From positions 1 to 64,000 of the forward strand of contig PLXC01000147.1 in NCBI GenBank assembly GCA_003151275.1: 64,000 nt of DNA, written 5' to 3'. The position numbers and the translations under genes were made by a program. This document shows, in pieces, positions 50,207 to 58,523 of the stretch. The notes beneath the pieces were generated by a model. It was not told the origin of the DNA and did not search any database. It saw only the letters and a list, made by a program, of their open reading frames with translations. The stretch is from Candidatus Melainabacteria bacterium. GTDB lineage: Bacteria; Cyanobacteriota; Vampirovibrionia; Obscuribacterales; Obscuribacteraceae. The first letter of the stretch is position 1. Every line of letters starts with the position of its first letter.

Positions 50207-51466
50207 ATGACGTTTGAAAATCATTTTGAAAGCAGTACTTTAACTGCAAAAACCAGCAATCCAACAGCTTTGCAATCTGAGTATTTGAACGATATGCGCC
50301 CGCCATTTAAAGACACGAAAGAAGAATCCAAATCAGACGAGAAAGCGGAGAAAGTCAAAGATCAATCGGAGAAAAATCTATCCGAAAATCTCAAAGAGCA
50401 GAAAGGCCGCGTTGATGCGGTCCAGGATAAATACGGCGTTTCAATAAAAGAGAAGAATGGGAAGTACGAGTACACATTGCATGCCAATGGAGTGGATACT
50501 GTGGTGGCATCTTCCAACGATCTGTCTAAGGATTCGATGGAGAAAGCAGAGCAGCAAATGCAAAATGCTGTAACAGCTCAGAAAGTACAACTCGAAAACC
50601 GCTATTCCATTCGTTTTGCTGGGTCCAACGATAGGCTCAATAGTGGCTACGATGAGCAAACCAAGAAACCTGTATCGGTTGGTGCCCGCGAGCCTAGGTT
50701 AGATGAACTTGCGGCACTCCAAGCTGCTCTGAAGCAATCAGAGCCCAGTAATTTGGCGGAGAAAAAGGACAAGAAGTTACTCGTCTTTTTTGCGGCGGAG
50801 GCAACCGGACCAGGCAGAGCAAGATTTGAACCCAATCATAACGGCGATCCTGAACATCCTACAGATCAGCCGGCCATGTATATTTTTCCTAAAACAAAGG
50901 GAAGTCCGCCAACAGTAGCTGATGCAGCCCAGTTGCCGCCGGATGCGGATGGCAACAAGAAAGTTTCGCTTGAACAAATATTAGTGCACGAGTTTGCTCA
51001 TAACGGTCAGAACAACACCAACTGGAAGCAACGTAGCCCCGAAGAAGAAGCGCATGCGCGCACGTTGGGTTGGGTGCCGGGAAAGGATGACGAAGGTCAC
51101 CAAGTTTGGTATATCCAAGGCAAAGATGGTTTCAATTACATGCCTGATGAACAAGGAAACTATAGGCGCAAAGATCTCAGCGGAAACGACGTTGACGTCG
51201 CCGGTAAGCAATCTACGAAAGAAAACGCATACACTCTTTCTGATAAGAAGATGCGCGAGACTGCGTTAGTTCGGACTGGGACGGACTACATAGGTGCTCA
51301 CCCGGCGGAGGTGGCCGCCGAAGGCACGATGCGTTTTCGTATTAGTGCTGAACAGCGGAAAGGATTGCAAAAAGACAGTCCGCAACTTTATGAAGCCACG
51401 CGCAAAAACGATCAAACTGAAATCGATAGGACGTATGGCACCGGCAGTGATGGCAGCCCCGAATGA
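50207..51466 (+). CDS. Putative HExxH zinc metallopeptidase-like protein
   Basis: 419 residues; AAGGAGAGG precedes the ATG. The first about 60 residues are charged and disordered. A coiled region follows. VSLEQILVHEFAHNGQNN carries the HExxH zinc motif (HEFAH). About 115 residues later, YIGAHPAEVAAEGTMRF could supply the third ligand through a Glu, as in anthrax-lethal-factor-like peptidases (HExxH plus a downstream E in an xPxExxAE context). There is no signal peptide. The protein may be exported in another way or act in the cytoplasm. Family uncertain. Confidence 0.6.
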   Translation: MTFENHFESSTLTAKTSNPTALQSEYLNDMRPPFKDTKEESKSDEKAEKVKDQSEKNLSENLKEQKGRVDAVQDKYGVSIKEKNGKYEYTLHANGVDTVVASSNDLSKDSMEKAEQQMQNAVTAQKVQLENRYSIRFAGSNDRLNSGYDEQTKKPVSVGAREPRLDELAALQAALKQSEPSNLAEKKDKKLLVFFAAEATGPGRARFEPNHNGDPEHPTDQPAMYIFPKTKGSPPTVADAAQLPPDADGNKKVSLEQILVHEFAHNGQNNTNWKQRSPEEEAHARTLGWVPGKDDEGHQVWYIQGKDGFNYMPDEQGNYRRKDLSGNDVDVAGKQSTKENAYTLSDKKMRETALVRTGTDYIGAHPAEVAAEGTMRFRISAEQRKGLQKDSPQLYEATRKNDQTEIDRTYGTGSDGSPE

Positions 51467-51548
51467 TTCGTCTTCCGAACGGCGAATTGGCTCCCAACAC
51501 TCCTAAAAATAGCGCCTTGGTCAAACAGTTCGAAAATTCTTGACTGAA

Positions 51549-51857
51549 CTAAACGGTCCGTCCGCGTCCGTCATAAAGTAGTCGTTCGACGGGTTTGCCG
51601 CCAATCAAGTGAGATTCGACGATCTCTTTACAGTCATCCGGTTGCACGTGGGCATACCAAGTTGACTCCGGGTAAACCACTATCAGAGGACCGTTTCCGC
51701 ATTGATCAAAGCATCCGGATTTGTTGATGCGGATTTGTTTTTTTAAGCCGCGTTCGGAAATTTCCTTTCGCAAGGCATCGCAAACCTCGACAGAACCTTG
51801 GTTTGGGCAAATTTTACCGGTCGTGCAGACGAACACATGCTTTTGAAAAACTTCCAT
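51549..51857 (-). CDS. Thioredoxin-like [2Fe-2S] ferredoxin
   Basis: 102 residues from the ATG at 51857 (AAGGAAGG upstream); a longer open frame reaching 52370 runs across the rplJ leader and is not real. The sequence has four cluster-binding Cys: CTTGKIC near the start and GCFDQC in the middle, as in the shethna/NuoE-like ferredoxins. GPLIVVYPESTWYAHVQPDD is a family signature. It transfers electrons in an unknown pathway. It is divergent from rplJ. Confidence 0.88.
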   Translation of the reverse strand: MEVFQKHVFVCTTGKICPNQGSVEVCDALRKEISERGLKKQIRINKSGCFDQCGNGPLIVVYPESTWYAHVQPDDCKEIVESHLIGGKPVERLLYDGRGRTV

Positions 51858-52049
51858 CTTGCCTTCCTTTTGTAATCCCTGGCTGGCGCTCAAAACACTT
51901 ATAGCCTGCTTCAATTCTAGGGCATCACCATGGATAAGCATCCGCGCAAGTCTGCAAACCCTTAAGAAAGTCTTACAGCTTCTTATTGAAGCTCCATGAA
52001 AGCTTGACGCATTTTGCCATTGCTGGAAGAATGACCAGTTGCGCTTATG

Positions 52050-52130
52050 CGTAGACCGCAGACAGCTTGGTGCCTGATTTTGCAATAAATCAGACCTAAG
52101 GATCCTGAAGGATCGCCGGCTCGAGGTCAC
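52050..52130 (+). promoter_or_regulatory. Ribosomal protein L10 leader
   Basis: The stretch CCGCAGACAGCTTGGTGCC ... GCCGGCTCGAGGTC matches my memory of the L10 leader (the AGACAG-GG-G half and the GAGGT half that form a kink-turn). L10 in complex with L7/L12 binds it and represses rplJ-rplL. The leader ends about 120 bases before the rplJ start, next to an attenuator-like hairpin. Confidence 0.82.
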
Positions 52131-52177
52131 AATTTCGACAACTTTTGGTCGAAAGGGAGATTTCTCCCTCTTTTGTG

Positions 52178-52215
52178 ATCCCGGCGGAAATTTGTTTCCC
52201 CTGGGATTTTTCTTT
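52178..52215 (+). terminator. Attenuator-like hairpin before rplJ
   Basis: ATCCC-GGC-GGAAA-TTTG-TTTCC-CCT-GGGAT is a compound hairpin, followed by TTTTTCTTT. A smaller hairpin AGGGAG/CTCCCT with CTTTT lies at 52154-52173. With the L10 leader upstream, these could stop transcription when L10 is in excess. Confidence 0.7.
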
Positions 52216-52253
52216 GGGGAACAGAAAGTACTCACGAGTACAGGAGACGTTCG

Positions 52254-53063
52254 ATGGCCACCAAAGCACGCAAAAAGGAAATCGTTTCCGAATTGCATCA
52301 ATTTTTTGATAACGGCAAGGTCGCCATTGTTACCGACGTGAGTGGTCTCACGGTCGCCGAACTGACACAACTTCGCCGTAAATTGGACAAGAACAATGCC
52401 AAATGTCGAGTTGCTAAGAACACTCTGGTCAAGATTGCCACGGCATCGAAAGATTTCGAAGCGATCAAATCATTGGCCAAAGGACCGTCAGCCATAATCA
52501 TTGGTTACGATGACCCAGCCCAGCCCGCGAAAACTATTGTTGATTTCTTCAAAGCTCTGAAAAAGGGCAAAGTGCGTGGCGGCGTACTTGAAGGCAAGTC
52601 GATGACCCCGGAAGAGGTCAAAGGTCTGGCCGAATTGCCGTCCAAAGAAGTCCTTCTATCCGGCATTATGGGTGGATTGGATTCTGGTGCACGAGGAATC
52701 GCCGGATTACTGGAGTCAATCATTCGAGATATCGCACTCCTTGCTGAGGAAGTTGCGAAGAAGAATAATCCTGAAGCGCCTGCTGCTCCTGAAGTAGCGG
52801 AAGCCGCCCCAGAAGCTGCCCCAGAAGCAGCCGCCAAACCAACTGAAGCAGCTGCCGAAGCTGCACCAGAAGCTGCCAAAGCACCCGAAGTGACTACCGA
52901 AGCCGCCCCCGAAGCGACTACCGAAGCCGCCCCCGAAGCCGCTACGGAAGCCGCCCCTGAAGCTGCTGCCGAAGCCGCCCCTGAAGCAGCTACCGAAGCC
53001 GCTGCCGAAGCGACTACCGATGCGACTACCGAAGCCGCTCCTGAAGCACCAGCTGAAGGATAA
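52254..53063 (+). CDS. rplJ: 50S ribosomal protein L10 with long Ala/Glu-rich tail
   Basis: 269 residues. The first about 170 are a normal L10: KKEIVSELHQFFDNGKVAIV, LTVAELTQLRRKL, CRVAKNTLVKIA and IIGYDDPAQPAKTI, ending in the helix that anchors L7/L12. A normal L10 is about 165-180 residues. Here a tail of about 95 residues follows, made of repeats such as EAAPEAA, TTEAAPEA and EAATEAAP. The tail is acidic and would lie on the ribosome stalk. It is encoded by imperfect 12-18-base repeats, so length may vary. rplL follows after 73 bases. rplK/rplA and rpoB are not adjacent. Confidence 0.95.
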   Translation: MATKARKKEIVSELHQFFDNGKVAIVTDVSGLTVAELTQLRRKLDKNNAKCRVAKNTLVKIATASKDFEAIKSLAKGPSAIIIGYDDPAQPAKTIVDFFKALKKGKVRGGVLEGKSMTPEEVKGLAELPSKEVLLSGIMGGLDSGARGIAGLLESIIRDIALLAEEVAKKNNPEAPAAPEVAEAAPEAAPEAAAKPTEAAAEAAPEAAKAPEVTTEAAPEATTEAAPEAATEAAPEAAAEAAPEAATEAAAEATTDATTEAAPEAPAEG

Positions 53064-53136
53064 GTCGAGCAGCCTGTCTGCATAGACTACGGATAAATTA
53101 CACGTTGATTTTGATTTTGAACAAAGGAGTTTAATC

Positions 53137-53517
53137 ATGGCTACTGCTGTTAATGTCGATGAGCTGTTGGAACAGATCGGCAATTTGACCCTTCTTCAAG
53201 CCGCAGATTTGAAGAAGAAAATGGAAGACAAATTCGGCGTAACCGCCGCTGCACCTATGTCATTCGCCGCTGGTCCTGGCGCCGCTGCACCTGCAGTTGA
53301 AGAGAAGACTGAATTCGACGTAATCTTGACTTCAGTCGGCGAAAAGAAAATCGAAGTTCTTAAAGTCGTTCGTGAACTCACTGGTCTTGGTTTGAAAGAA
53401 GCGAAAGACCTTGTTGATTCCGCACCAAAGCCGGTGAAGGAAAAGATCAAGAAGGAAGAAGCCGACGCGATGAAAGTAAAGCTCGAAGCAGCTGGCGCAA
53501 AGATAGAAATCAAGTAA
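53137..53517 (+). CDS. rplL: 50S ribosomal protein L7/L12
   Basis: 126 residues with the N-terminal dimerisation domain ([20 protein letters not shown]), an Ala/Gly-rich hinge ([17 protein letters not shown]) and the C-terminal globular domain ([40 protein letters not shown]). It forms the flexible stalk that recruits translation factors. AAAGGAG precedes the ATG. It is co-transcribed with rplJ and shares the L10 control. Confidence 0.98.
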   Translation: MATAVNVDELLEQIGNLTLLQAADLKKKMEDKFGVTAAAPMSFAAGPGAAAPAVEEKTEFDVILTSVGEKKIEVLKVVRELTGLGLKEAKDLVDSAPKPVKEKIKKEEADAMKVKLEAAGAKIEIK

Positions 53518-53562
53518 GCCAGACATTAGCTAACCTGGAAGTAAGACTTGCAGGGAGAGTTT

Positions 53563-53748
53563 ATGTTCATTGAAGTTGACACTGCGCATGTGCAAGATCA
53601 GGGTGACCAGCGCACCTCTTGTCTAGCCCACTTGACCGGCAGCAGCTTGCAGAATAGGGTATCCTCGGATCAGCCGAGGACCTATGAGACGACTCAACCA
53701 CGACAAACCCTGGTCGAGAAGCGCCTAAGCAAGGAGCGCAGTATATGA
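53563..53748 (+). CDS. Possible 61-residue protein coupled to the TPR gene
   Basis: An ATG at 53563 has GGGAG seven bases upstream, and the stop overlaps the ATG of the next gene (ATGA), a pattern of translational coupling. The sequence MFIEVDTAHVQDQGDQRTSC and QTLVEKRLSKERSI is polar and shows no family. A hairpin TCCTCGG/CCGAGGA lies inside. It could be a leader peptide, or chance. Confidence 0.33.
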   Translation: MFIEVDTAHVQDQGDQRTSCLAHLTGSSLQNRVSSDQPRTYETTQPRQTLVEKRLSKERSI

Positions 53749-55406
53749 AATGTCCTGGATGCGGACTTTATCACCCGCCTCAGTATGAGAATTGTGTCTC
53801 GTGCGGCAGTAAATTAAGTGCCCAGGATTCGGACCAACAAGAAGCGGCGAGTTCACCAGTAGTTACTACTGAGCGACCCGCCGCTTCCGAGTTTGATATG
53901 TCCGAGCGAGCGCCTGATTCTTTGCGGCGTTCAAAGCATGTGCGCGGTGGGTTTAAGAGTGGCATACCAACTTCCCTGGGAATTATGGTGGCAGCTACGG
54001 TGCTACTAGTTTCCGCTGGTGCCACATTTTTCTTTTTGACAAAACCGCCCGATGATCAGCGTTTGTTAGATCAAGGTCAGAAAGAATTGCAGAACGGTCA
54101 GTATGCATTTGCGGTGACAACGTTGAATCAAGCGCTGCAATTGCGCAAGAAAGATGCCAAAGTTTATTTGGCATTGGCTCGTGCTTATGTCGGTGTCGAT
54201 CAAGTCGAAAAAGCTTGGGATTGCATAAGTCAGGCTCAGCAACTGGGGCTCGGAGTGATCGCAGAGCCGGCTTTGGCATCTGATTTGGCCAACTATTATC
54301 GCCAACGCAGTAAATATGAACGGGCGATCGAATTGCTTCGTCCTCTGGCCAAAGGTGGCATTCCAGGCAAGAAAGCTGAGCTCGCAGATCTCGATGCCTT
54401 ATGGGGTGACGAGGCCCTGAGAGCTGGAAATGTCGAGCAGGCACTCAGGTGTTGGGAAGAAGTTCGAGACTTGCGAGAAGGCTCACGTTATGGTGAGGCA
54501 GACGCAAGATTGGCGACTATTTACCAAAAGTTGGCAAACGCTTCCGCCAATAATAATGATGATTCAAAAGCGCTCGTTTATTTGAGCAAATTGAACAATA
54601 TCGCGCAAAACTCGCGTAACTACGAAATGGCTTCTGATATTTATGAACGTACAGGCGAGCTTGAACTGGCAATCGACCAACTGCGGCACGCCATGAAAGT
54701 TGGCACCAAAAATCCTGTGCTAGAAAAGAAACTTTCCGCACTTCTGTCCCGACGCGGCAAAGAACTGCTCGACGAAGGCAACACCGATGCCGGTTACGGT
54801 TATTTGCAACAGGCGAAAGACATGAATGGCGACAGCAAAGTGCCTGAAGTAGCTCTGCGCAATGTTGAAACGGGGTTCGAGGGCGGTTCGCACATGCCGC
54901 GAATTAACGGTGAAGTTTGGAACCCATCCGAAAAATCGATCAACTCCCTCAATCTCAAAGTCGAGTTGTACGACAATTCGTCATCACGAGTGTTGTGGTT
55001 TAAGGATCAGAAATTAGTTGATGAATTCGTGCCACCGTTAGGCGCTAAGGACGCCAAGTCTTTTGAGTTTCTGGCTGACTCAGCGGTGAAAGCGAATGGA
55101 ATGTCAGAGTTTAGAGTTTATCTAGACGGCACTCTCTATAAGTCATATCCAATCGGAAAGAAGGAAAGAAATTCTTCGCCAACCGCAAAGTCAGATGGTG
55201 CCGATAAAACAAATCAAGTTAGCGCATCGAAACCAATTCCAGTCGAGAAGCCAAAGCCCAAGCTGAAACAGTTTGTGCAGCCGGAGCCAGTCAAAGTGGA
55301 GAATGTTTCGCCGTCACCAAATCCAGTGCCTACAGTTGAACCAACTACTGTGACTGGAAAGGGTACGAGTTCCGAAGAAAAGACGATGAAGGATCTTGAA
55401 CCCTAA
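53745..55406 (+). CDS. Zinc-ribbon, membrane-anchored TPR protein
   Basis: 553 residues. A zinc ribbon opens it (CPGCGLYHPPQYENCVSCGS, C-x2-C and C-x2-C). One membrane helix follows near residues 77-100 (LGIMVAATVLLVSAGATFFF). After it come several TPR units (LLDQGQKELQNGQYAFAVTT, AKVYLALARAYVGVDQVEKA, ASDIYERTGELELAIDQLRH). Next is a domain of strands resembling a FxLYD-like fold (INGEVWNPSEKSINSLNLKV, LYDNSSSRVLWFKDQ, EFRVYLDGTLYK). The end is a disordered Pro/Lys-rich tail. This ordering is found in many bacterial proteins that appear to stabilise envelope complexes. It follows rplL and may be co-transcribed. Confidence 0.78.
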   Translation: MKCPGCGLYHPPQYENCVSCGSKLSAQDSDQQEAASSPVVTTERPAASEFDMSERAPDSLRRSKHVRGGFKSGIPTSLGIMVAATVLLVSAGATFFFLTKPPDDQRLLDQGQKELQNGQYAFAVTTLNQALQLRKKDAKVYLALARAYVGVDQVEKAWDCISQAQQLGLGVIAEPALASDLANYYRQRSKYERAIELLRPLAKGGIPGKKAELADLDALWGDEALRAGNVEQALRCWEEVRDLREGSRYGEADARLATIYQKLANASANNNDDSKALVYLSKLNNIAQNSRNYEMASDIYERTGELELAIDQLRHAMKVGTKNPVLEKKLSALLSRRGKELLDEGNTDAGYGYLQQAKDMNGDSKVPEVALRNVETGFEGGSHMPRINGEVWNPSEKSINSLNLKVELYDNSSSRVLWFKDQKLVDEFVPPLGAKDAKSFEFLADSAVKANGMSEFRVYLDGTLYKSYPIGKKERNSSPTAKSDGADKTNQVSASKPIPVEKPKPKLKQFVQPEPVKVENVSPSPNPVPTVEPTTVTGKGTSSEEKTMKDLEP

Positions 55407-55411
55407 GAAAG

Positions 55412-56383
55412 CTATGGTGCACAGTTCAAATATTTTTGCCGTCGTTCTATTTCTTGTTCAACTTCCTCGGCGCTAATGTTGTTGGCAAGCATGGTTTCTT
55501 CGCAGAGCTGGCGCCATTTTGCGCCTGTCAAACCAATCCTAACAATGACTTCGAAAATTTGTTGACGAGATAAAGATCCGTCTGCCGTCACTTCCTTCGC
55601 AACAGGCTCTACTTTTGGTTTGCCTTTTTCCGCAACCGGCTCTTTGTATTGGTCGATCACTTTCTCAATCTCGGCGCGCACTCTTTCCATGAAATCGTGC
55701 TGCGCGTCCTCGAACGAATCTTGATGCTGAACCGATCTAGCCGTCATGCAGAAAGCAACATCCACATCGTACATGCCGCCTAAATTTGCACACAAGTTGA
55801 GAGCCAAGTGAGCCGCAAGTTTTGGCGCGTCATCGCGCTGCCGCGCCATATCGAAGGGAAGCCACCAGTTGTCACTCAACGCTTTCACTTCATAACTGTA
55901 TAAACACTTGCTCGTGCACATGTCACAAGCAGCCATGGGCCCGACGTCTCGTTTATGCAGTCGGATCAGTTTTTTCTTCCATGCTTTCAGTACAGAAATA
56001 TCCAACGAACGATTCAAGTCGCCTGGCACAAAACCTGGCGCGATCAAATTGAACCAATCAGTTTGAGCTTCGTCGCGCTCCTCATCTGACCATGCGTAAT
56101 CCAATGCTTTTCGAGTGAAGTACTTTTCTGTAGCCAGGCTTAAGGAGCACCAGACTGTTTTAATCATGGCGGCTTGGGGGGCGAGAGACTGCACTTCATT
56201 TACTATCGCGGACCGTGCATGGACCAGTTGGGTCGGGTCAAGAAGTGTTTTAAGAAAGTATGAGACGAACGTCCGGTAGAAGCGGTCGTCATTAACTAAT
56301 TTGCTCGCCAGTTCATAGACTCCAGGGTCGAAAGCCTCTGGATAGTACTTGTAGCCTGCGCAGGAATGCACGTTCTCATTCAT
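55412..56383 (-). CDS. Uncharacterised cytoplasmic protein
   Basis: 323 residues without signal peptide or membrane helix. The N-terminal part is helical (PGVYELASKLVNDDRFYRTF, ATEKYFTRKALDYAWSDEER). A Cys cluster CDMCTSKC in the middle could bind zinc or an iron-sulphur group. A hydrophobic helix LAAHLALNLCANLGGM is followed by a charged C-terminal part rich in Lys and Glu. I do not recognise the family. Its stop lies five bases from the stop of the convergent TPR gene, with no visible terminator. Confidence 0.62.
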   Translation of the reverse strand: MNENVHSCAGYKYYPEAFDPGVYELASKLVNDDRFYRTFVSYFLKTLLDPTQLVHARSAIVNEVQSLAPQAAMIKTVWCSLSLATEKYFTRKALDYAWSDEERDEAQTDWFNLIAPGFVPGDLNRSLDISVLKAWKKKLIRLHKRDVGPMAACDMCTSKCLYSYEVKALSDNWWLPFDMARQRDDAPKLAAHLALNLCANLGGMYDVDVAFCMTARSVQHQDSFEDAQHDFMERVRAEIEKVIDQYKEPVAEKGKPKVEPVAKEVTADGSLSRQQIFEVIVRIGLTGAKWRQLCEETMLANNISAEEVEQEIERRQKYLNCAP

Positions 56384-56479
56384 AGACCTATTTTAGCTTT
56401 GACAGGGCAAGATTAGGCATGATTGCTACCCATTGAACAGCAATCGTATTGATTTTCATCAGGCGCAATCCATTCTGGA

Positions 56480-56785
56480 GTGCGTTGCATCCTCTCGTAC
56501 TTCTTAGCATGCAGGATGCGTGCGCTCCATTTCTTTTTCATTCCTCCAGACAACAGAGAGGATGAAACTGGTCTTCCTTGCGGACACGCGTATGGTGTGA
56601 TTGGCTTTACTGAAAATAAGGCAGATCCAAAACAATCAATGATTACAATTATCAATCCCCACCAAGAAAACGAATGGTTCGGCGGCCGTACTCCCTCAGG
56701 CATAGAAGACCCTGGCCCCGGGAAGTTTCGCATGTCTCTGGAAAAGTTCAACAAAGTCTTCAGTCGTTTGAGCTATTCAGAATAA
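56480..56785 (+). pseudogene. Remnant of a calpain-like (C2) cysteine protease
   Basis: The end of the frame is a good match to the last part of the calpain catalytic domain. LPCGHAYGVIGFTENKA holds the His, IITIINPHQENEWFGG holds the Asn of the NPW-type motif, and GKFRMSLEKFNKVFSRLSYS is the closing FWMSFEDFLKYFSRL segment. The upstream part with the catalytic Cys is gone, and the first about 20 residues of this frame are unrelated (hydrophobic and aromatic). It is a truncated copy, with no ribosome site at the start. Confidence 0.68.
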
Positions 56786-57252
56786 ACATTGGTTCGCCCT
56801 TTATCGCTTTTCCGCTGCTTGAGATTGAGTAATCACGAACATCTCGGAGGAGGAAATTCATCACCTCCATTCAATTTGTTTTGGCTGCATGTCGCAGCCC
56901 TGAATTTGCCAAAATTTATCCCTAACATCAACTCGTGAACTAAAGAGGTTGAGAAATTATGACAAGGTAATTGGTTTCGTATAAATTTTGATTGTGTCAA
57001 TAAAATGCCTGAGTGATGACATTTTTGCTTTGGTATCACTTTTAACGTTGTCGAATAAGCGTGACATTAAAATGTAGTGAGCAAAGTGTGACTGTTGTCC
57101 AACCGACAACATCTTTGTGTACATCTTCTCAACGGACTTCTCCGTTAGAAATGCAAGTAGATGCGACTCGTGTTTTTTTGAACTTATGTGCACAGTGATG
57201 ACGTATGGCTTTACGGCATCGTTTCAGTGCGCATTAATTGAGGAGGCTAATC
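56786..57252. other. Intergenic region, AT-rich
   Basis: 467 bases. A 78-codon minus-strand frame exists at 56957-57193, opening with GTG, without ribosome site and without recognisable motif. The AT content is higher than in neighbouring genes. Nothing else is seen apart from the GAGGAGG ribosome site of the protease at 57239-57246. Confidence 0.35.
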
Positions 57253-58473
57253 ATGGGCGAACTTTCTGTTCTCAAAATAGATATGCCGCTTAGCAAGGGA
57301 GCGCAACCGAAGGCTGACGAAACATCTAAACGACTCTACGAAGATTCTAGACAAAGCATCGTCCAAACCATTACTGATGGCGGCAAAGGTACTGGCTTTG
57401 CAGTCGGTCCTAACTTGTTTGTAACTGATGCTCATTGCGTTCAAGGCGACAAAGAGATAAAAATTATTGGCCAGGATGGCACCAAATATAGGGCCAAGCT
57501 GGTTGACATAGATGATATAAACGATCTTGCACTTCTGGAGATAGTTTCAGATAAACCTATAAACTTTAAACCGTTGGAACTCGGTAAAAGTGAGAGTTTG
57601 AAGCCTGACGATAGGGTCTATGCTGTCGGGCATCCTCTTGGTTTACCCAATCTATACATATCTCCCGGGTATCATCGCGAGCAGACAACCCAAAGAGATG
57701 TTTACAATAGCTTAGGGGCAAAGGAGGTGGGAGATCCGAATTCCTTTAAGTTAACGCCTAAAGAAGCAGCGGACTTTAACCAGTTCCAGAGCCGTCCCAT
57801 GCTTTGGGGCAGGGTTCACATCGAACATGGAAATTCCGGTGGTCCACTGCTCAACGAATCGGGGAGAGTTGTTGGTGTAAGCGATCTTGGTTCGACTACT
57901 GATAGTTCCAATACCTTTTACACACCCGTAGAGCGAGTAAATGCAATGCTTGGTCGCTCTACACCTAAATTCAAATTCGAGCACCAATGGCAGTCCGCCG
58001 AATGGTTAGGTACTTACAAAGATTCGTGGAAAGAAAGGCCCGCTGAGACAGCGGCAATGACTGGATTTGCCGGATATGGCGCTTACATTTCGCGTCGTCT
58101 GAAGGGAAAGCCTGAAGCGGCCGCAGCATTGGGTGGAGTTTTAATTATTGATGATGCATCAGACCTCTACCACTCGAACCATTTTCGCGATCAAACTAAA
58201 AATGGCACCGCCACTGCAGGTGATGTCTTCATGCTGGGTGGTGGTGCGATTAGCTTGCTAACTAGGTTCAAAGCTTCAGAAAAGATATTGGGCAAGGTTG
58301 GACCTTACGGAAAGTTGATTGCTGGAGGTGGCGCTGCTCTGCGTTTGGGCGCTGAGTTCATCCCAAATCGATTGACCGTGACGGATATGTCTAGAACTGA
58401 TGGCGAGGTACGAGCTCCCTTTAGAGTCGACCTGAGAAATCTCACTCCGGCAGAGCCGCCAGCCAAGAAGTAA
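57253..58473 (+). CDS. Trypsin-like serine protease with C-terminal hydrophobic domain
   Basis: 406 residues; GAGGAGG precedes the ATG at 57253 at seven bases. There is no signal peptide. The catalytic triad is intact: FVTDAHCVQGD (His), INDLALLEIV (Asp) and IEHGNSGGPLLNES (Ser). KGTGFAVGPNLFVT is the usual first strand. The last about 130 residues contain two hydrophobic Gly/Ala-rich stretches (MTGFAGYGAYISRR and AAAALGGVLIIDDASDLY) that may contact membranes. It starts 50 bases before a 785-residue protein with a similar Gly-rich end, so both likely form one unit. The broken protease at 30582 is related in catalytic domain. Confidence 0.82.
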   Translation: MGELSVLKIDMPLSKGAQPKADETSKRLYEDSRQSIVQTITDGGKGTGFAVGPNLFVTDAHCVQGDKEIKIIGQDGTKYRAKLVDIDDINDLALLEIVSDKPINFKPLELGKSESLKPDDRVYAVGHPLGLPNLYISPGYHREQTTQRDVYNSLGAKEVGDPNSFKLTPKEAADFNQFQSRPMLWGRVHIEHGNSGGPLLNESGRVVGVSDLGSTTDSSNTFYTPVERVNAMLGRSTPKFKFEHQWQSAEWLGTYKDSWKERPAETAAMTGFAGYGAYISRRLKGKPEAAAALGGVLIIDDASDLYHSNHFRDQTKNGTATAGDVFMLGGGAISLLTRFKASEKILGKVGPYGKLIAGGGAALRLGAEFIPNRLTVTDMSRTDGEVRAPFRVDLRNLTPAEPPAKK

Positions 58474-58523
58474 GGTCTTACACCTGGCTCACAATCCTAA
58501 AAACGAATAAGACGAGGTGCACC

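Noticed and set aside
51858..52370. Long N-terminal extension of the ferredoxin frame
   Set aside because: It runs through the L10 leader and into the rplJ coding region; the ATG at 51857 has its own ribosome site and gives the normal family size.
52505..53083. 192-codon Ala/Ser-rich minus-strand frame over the L10 tail
   Set aside because: It mirrors the Ala/Glu repeat of rplJ, a confirmed ribosomal gene.
56957..57193. 78-codon minus-strand frame
   Set aside because: It has a GTG start with no ribosome site, is AT-rich, and shows no recognisable domain.
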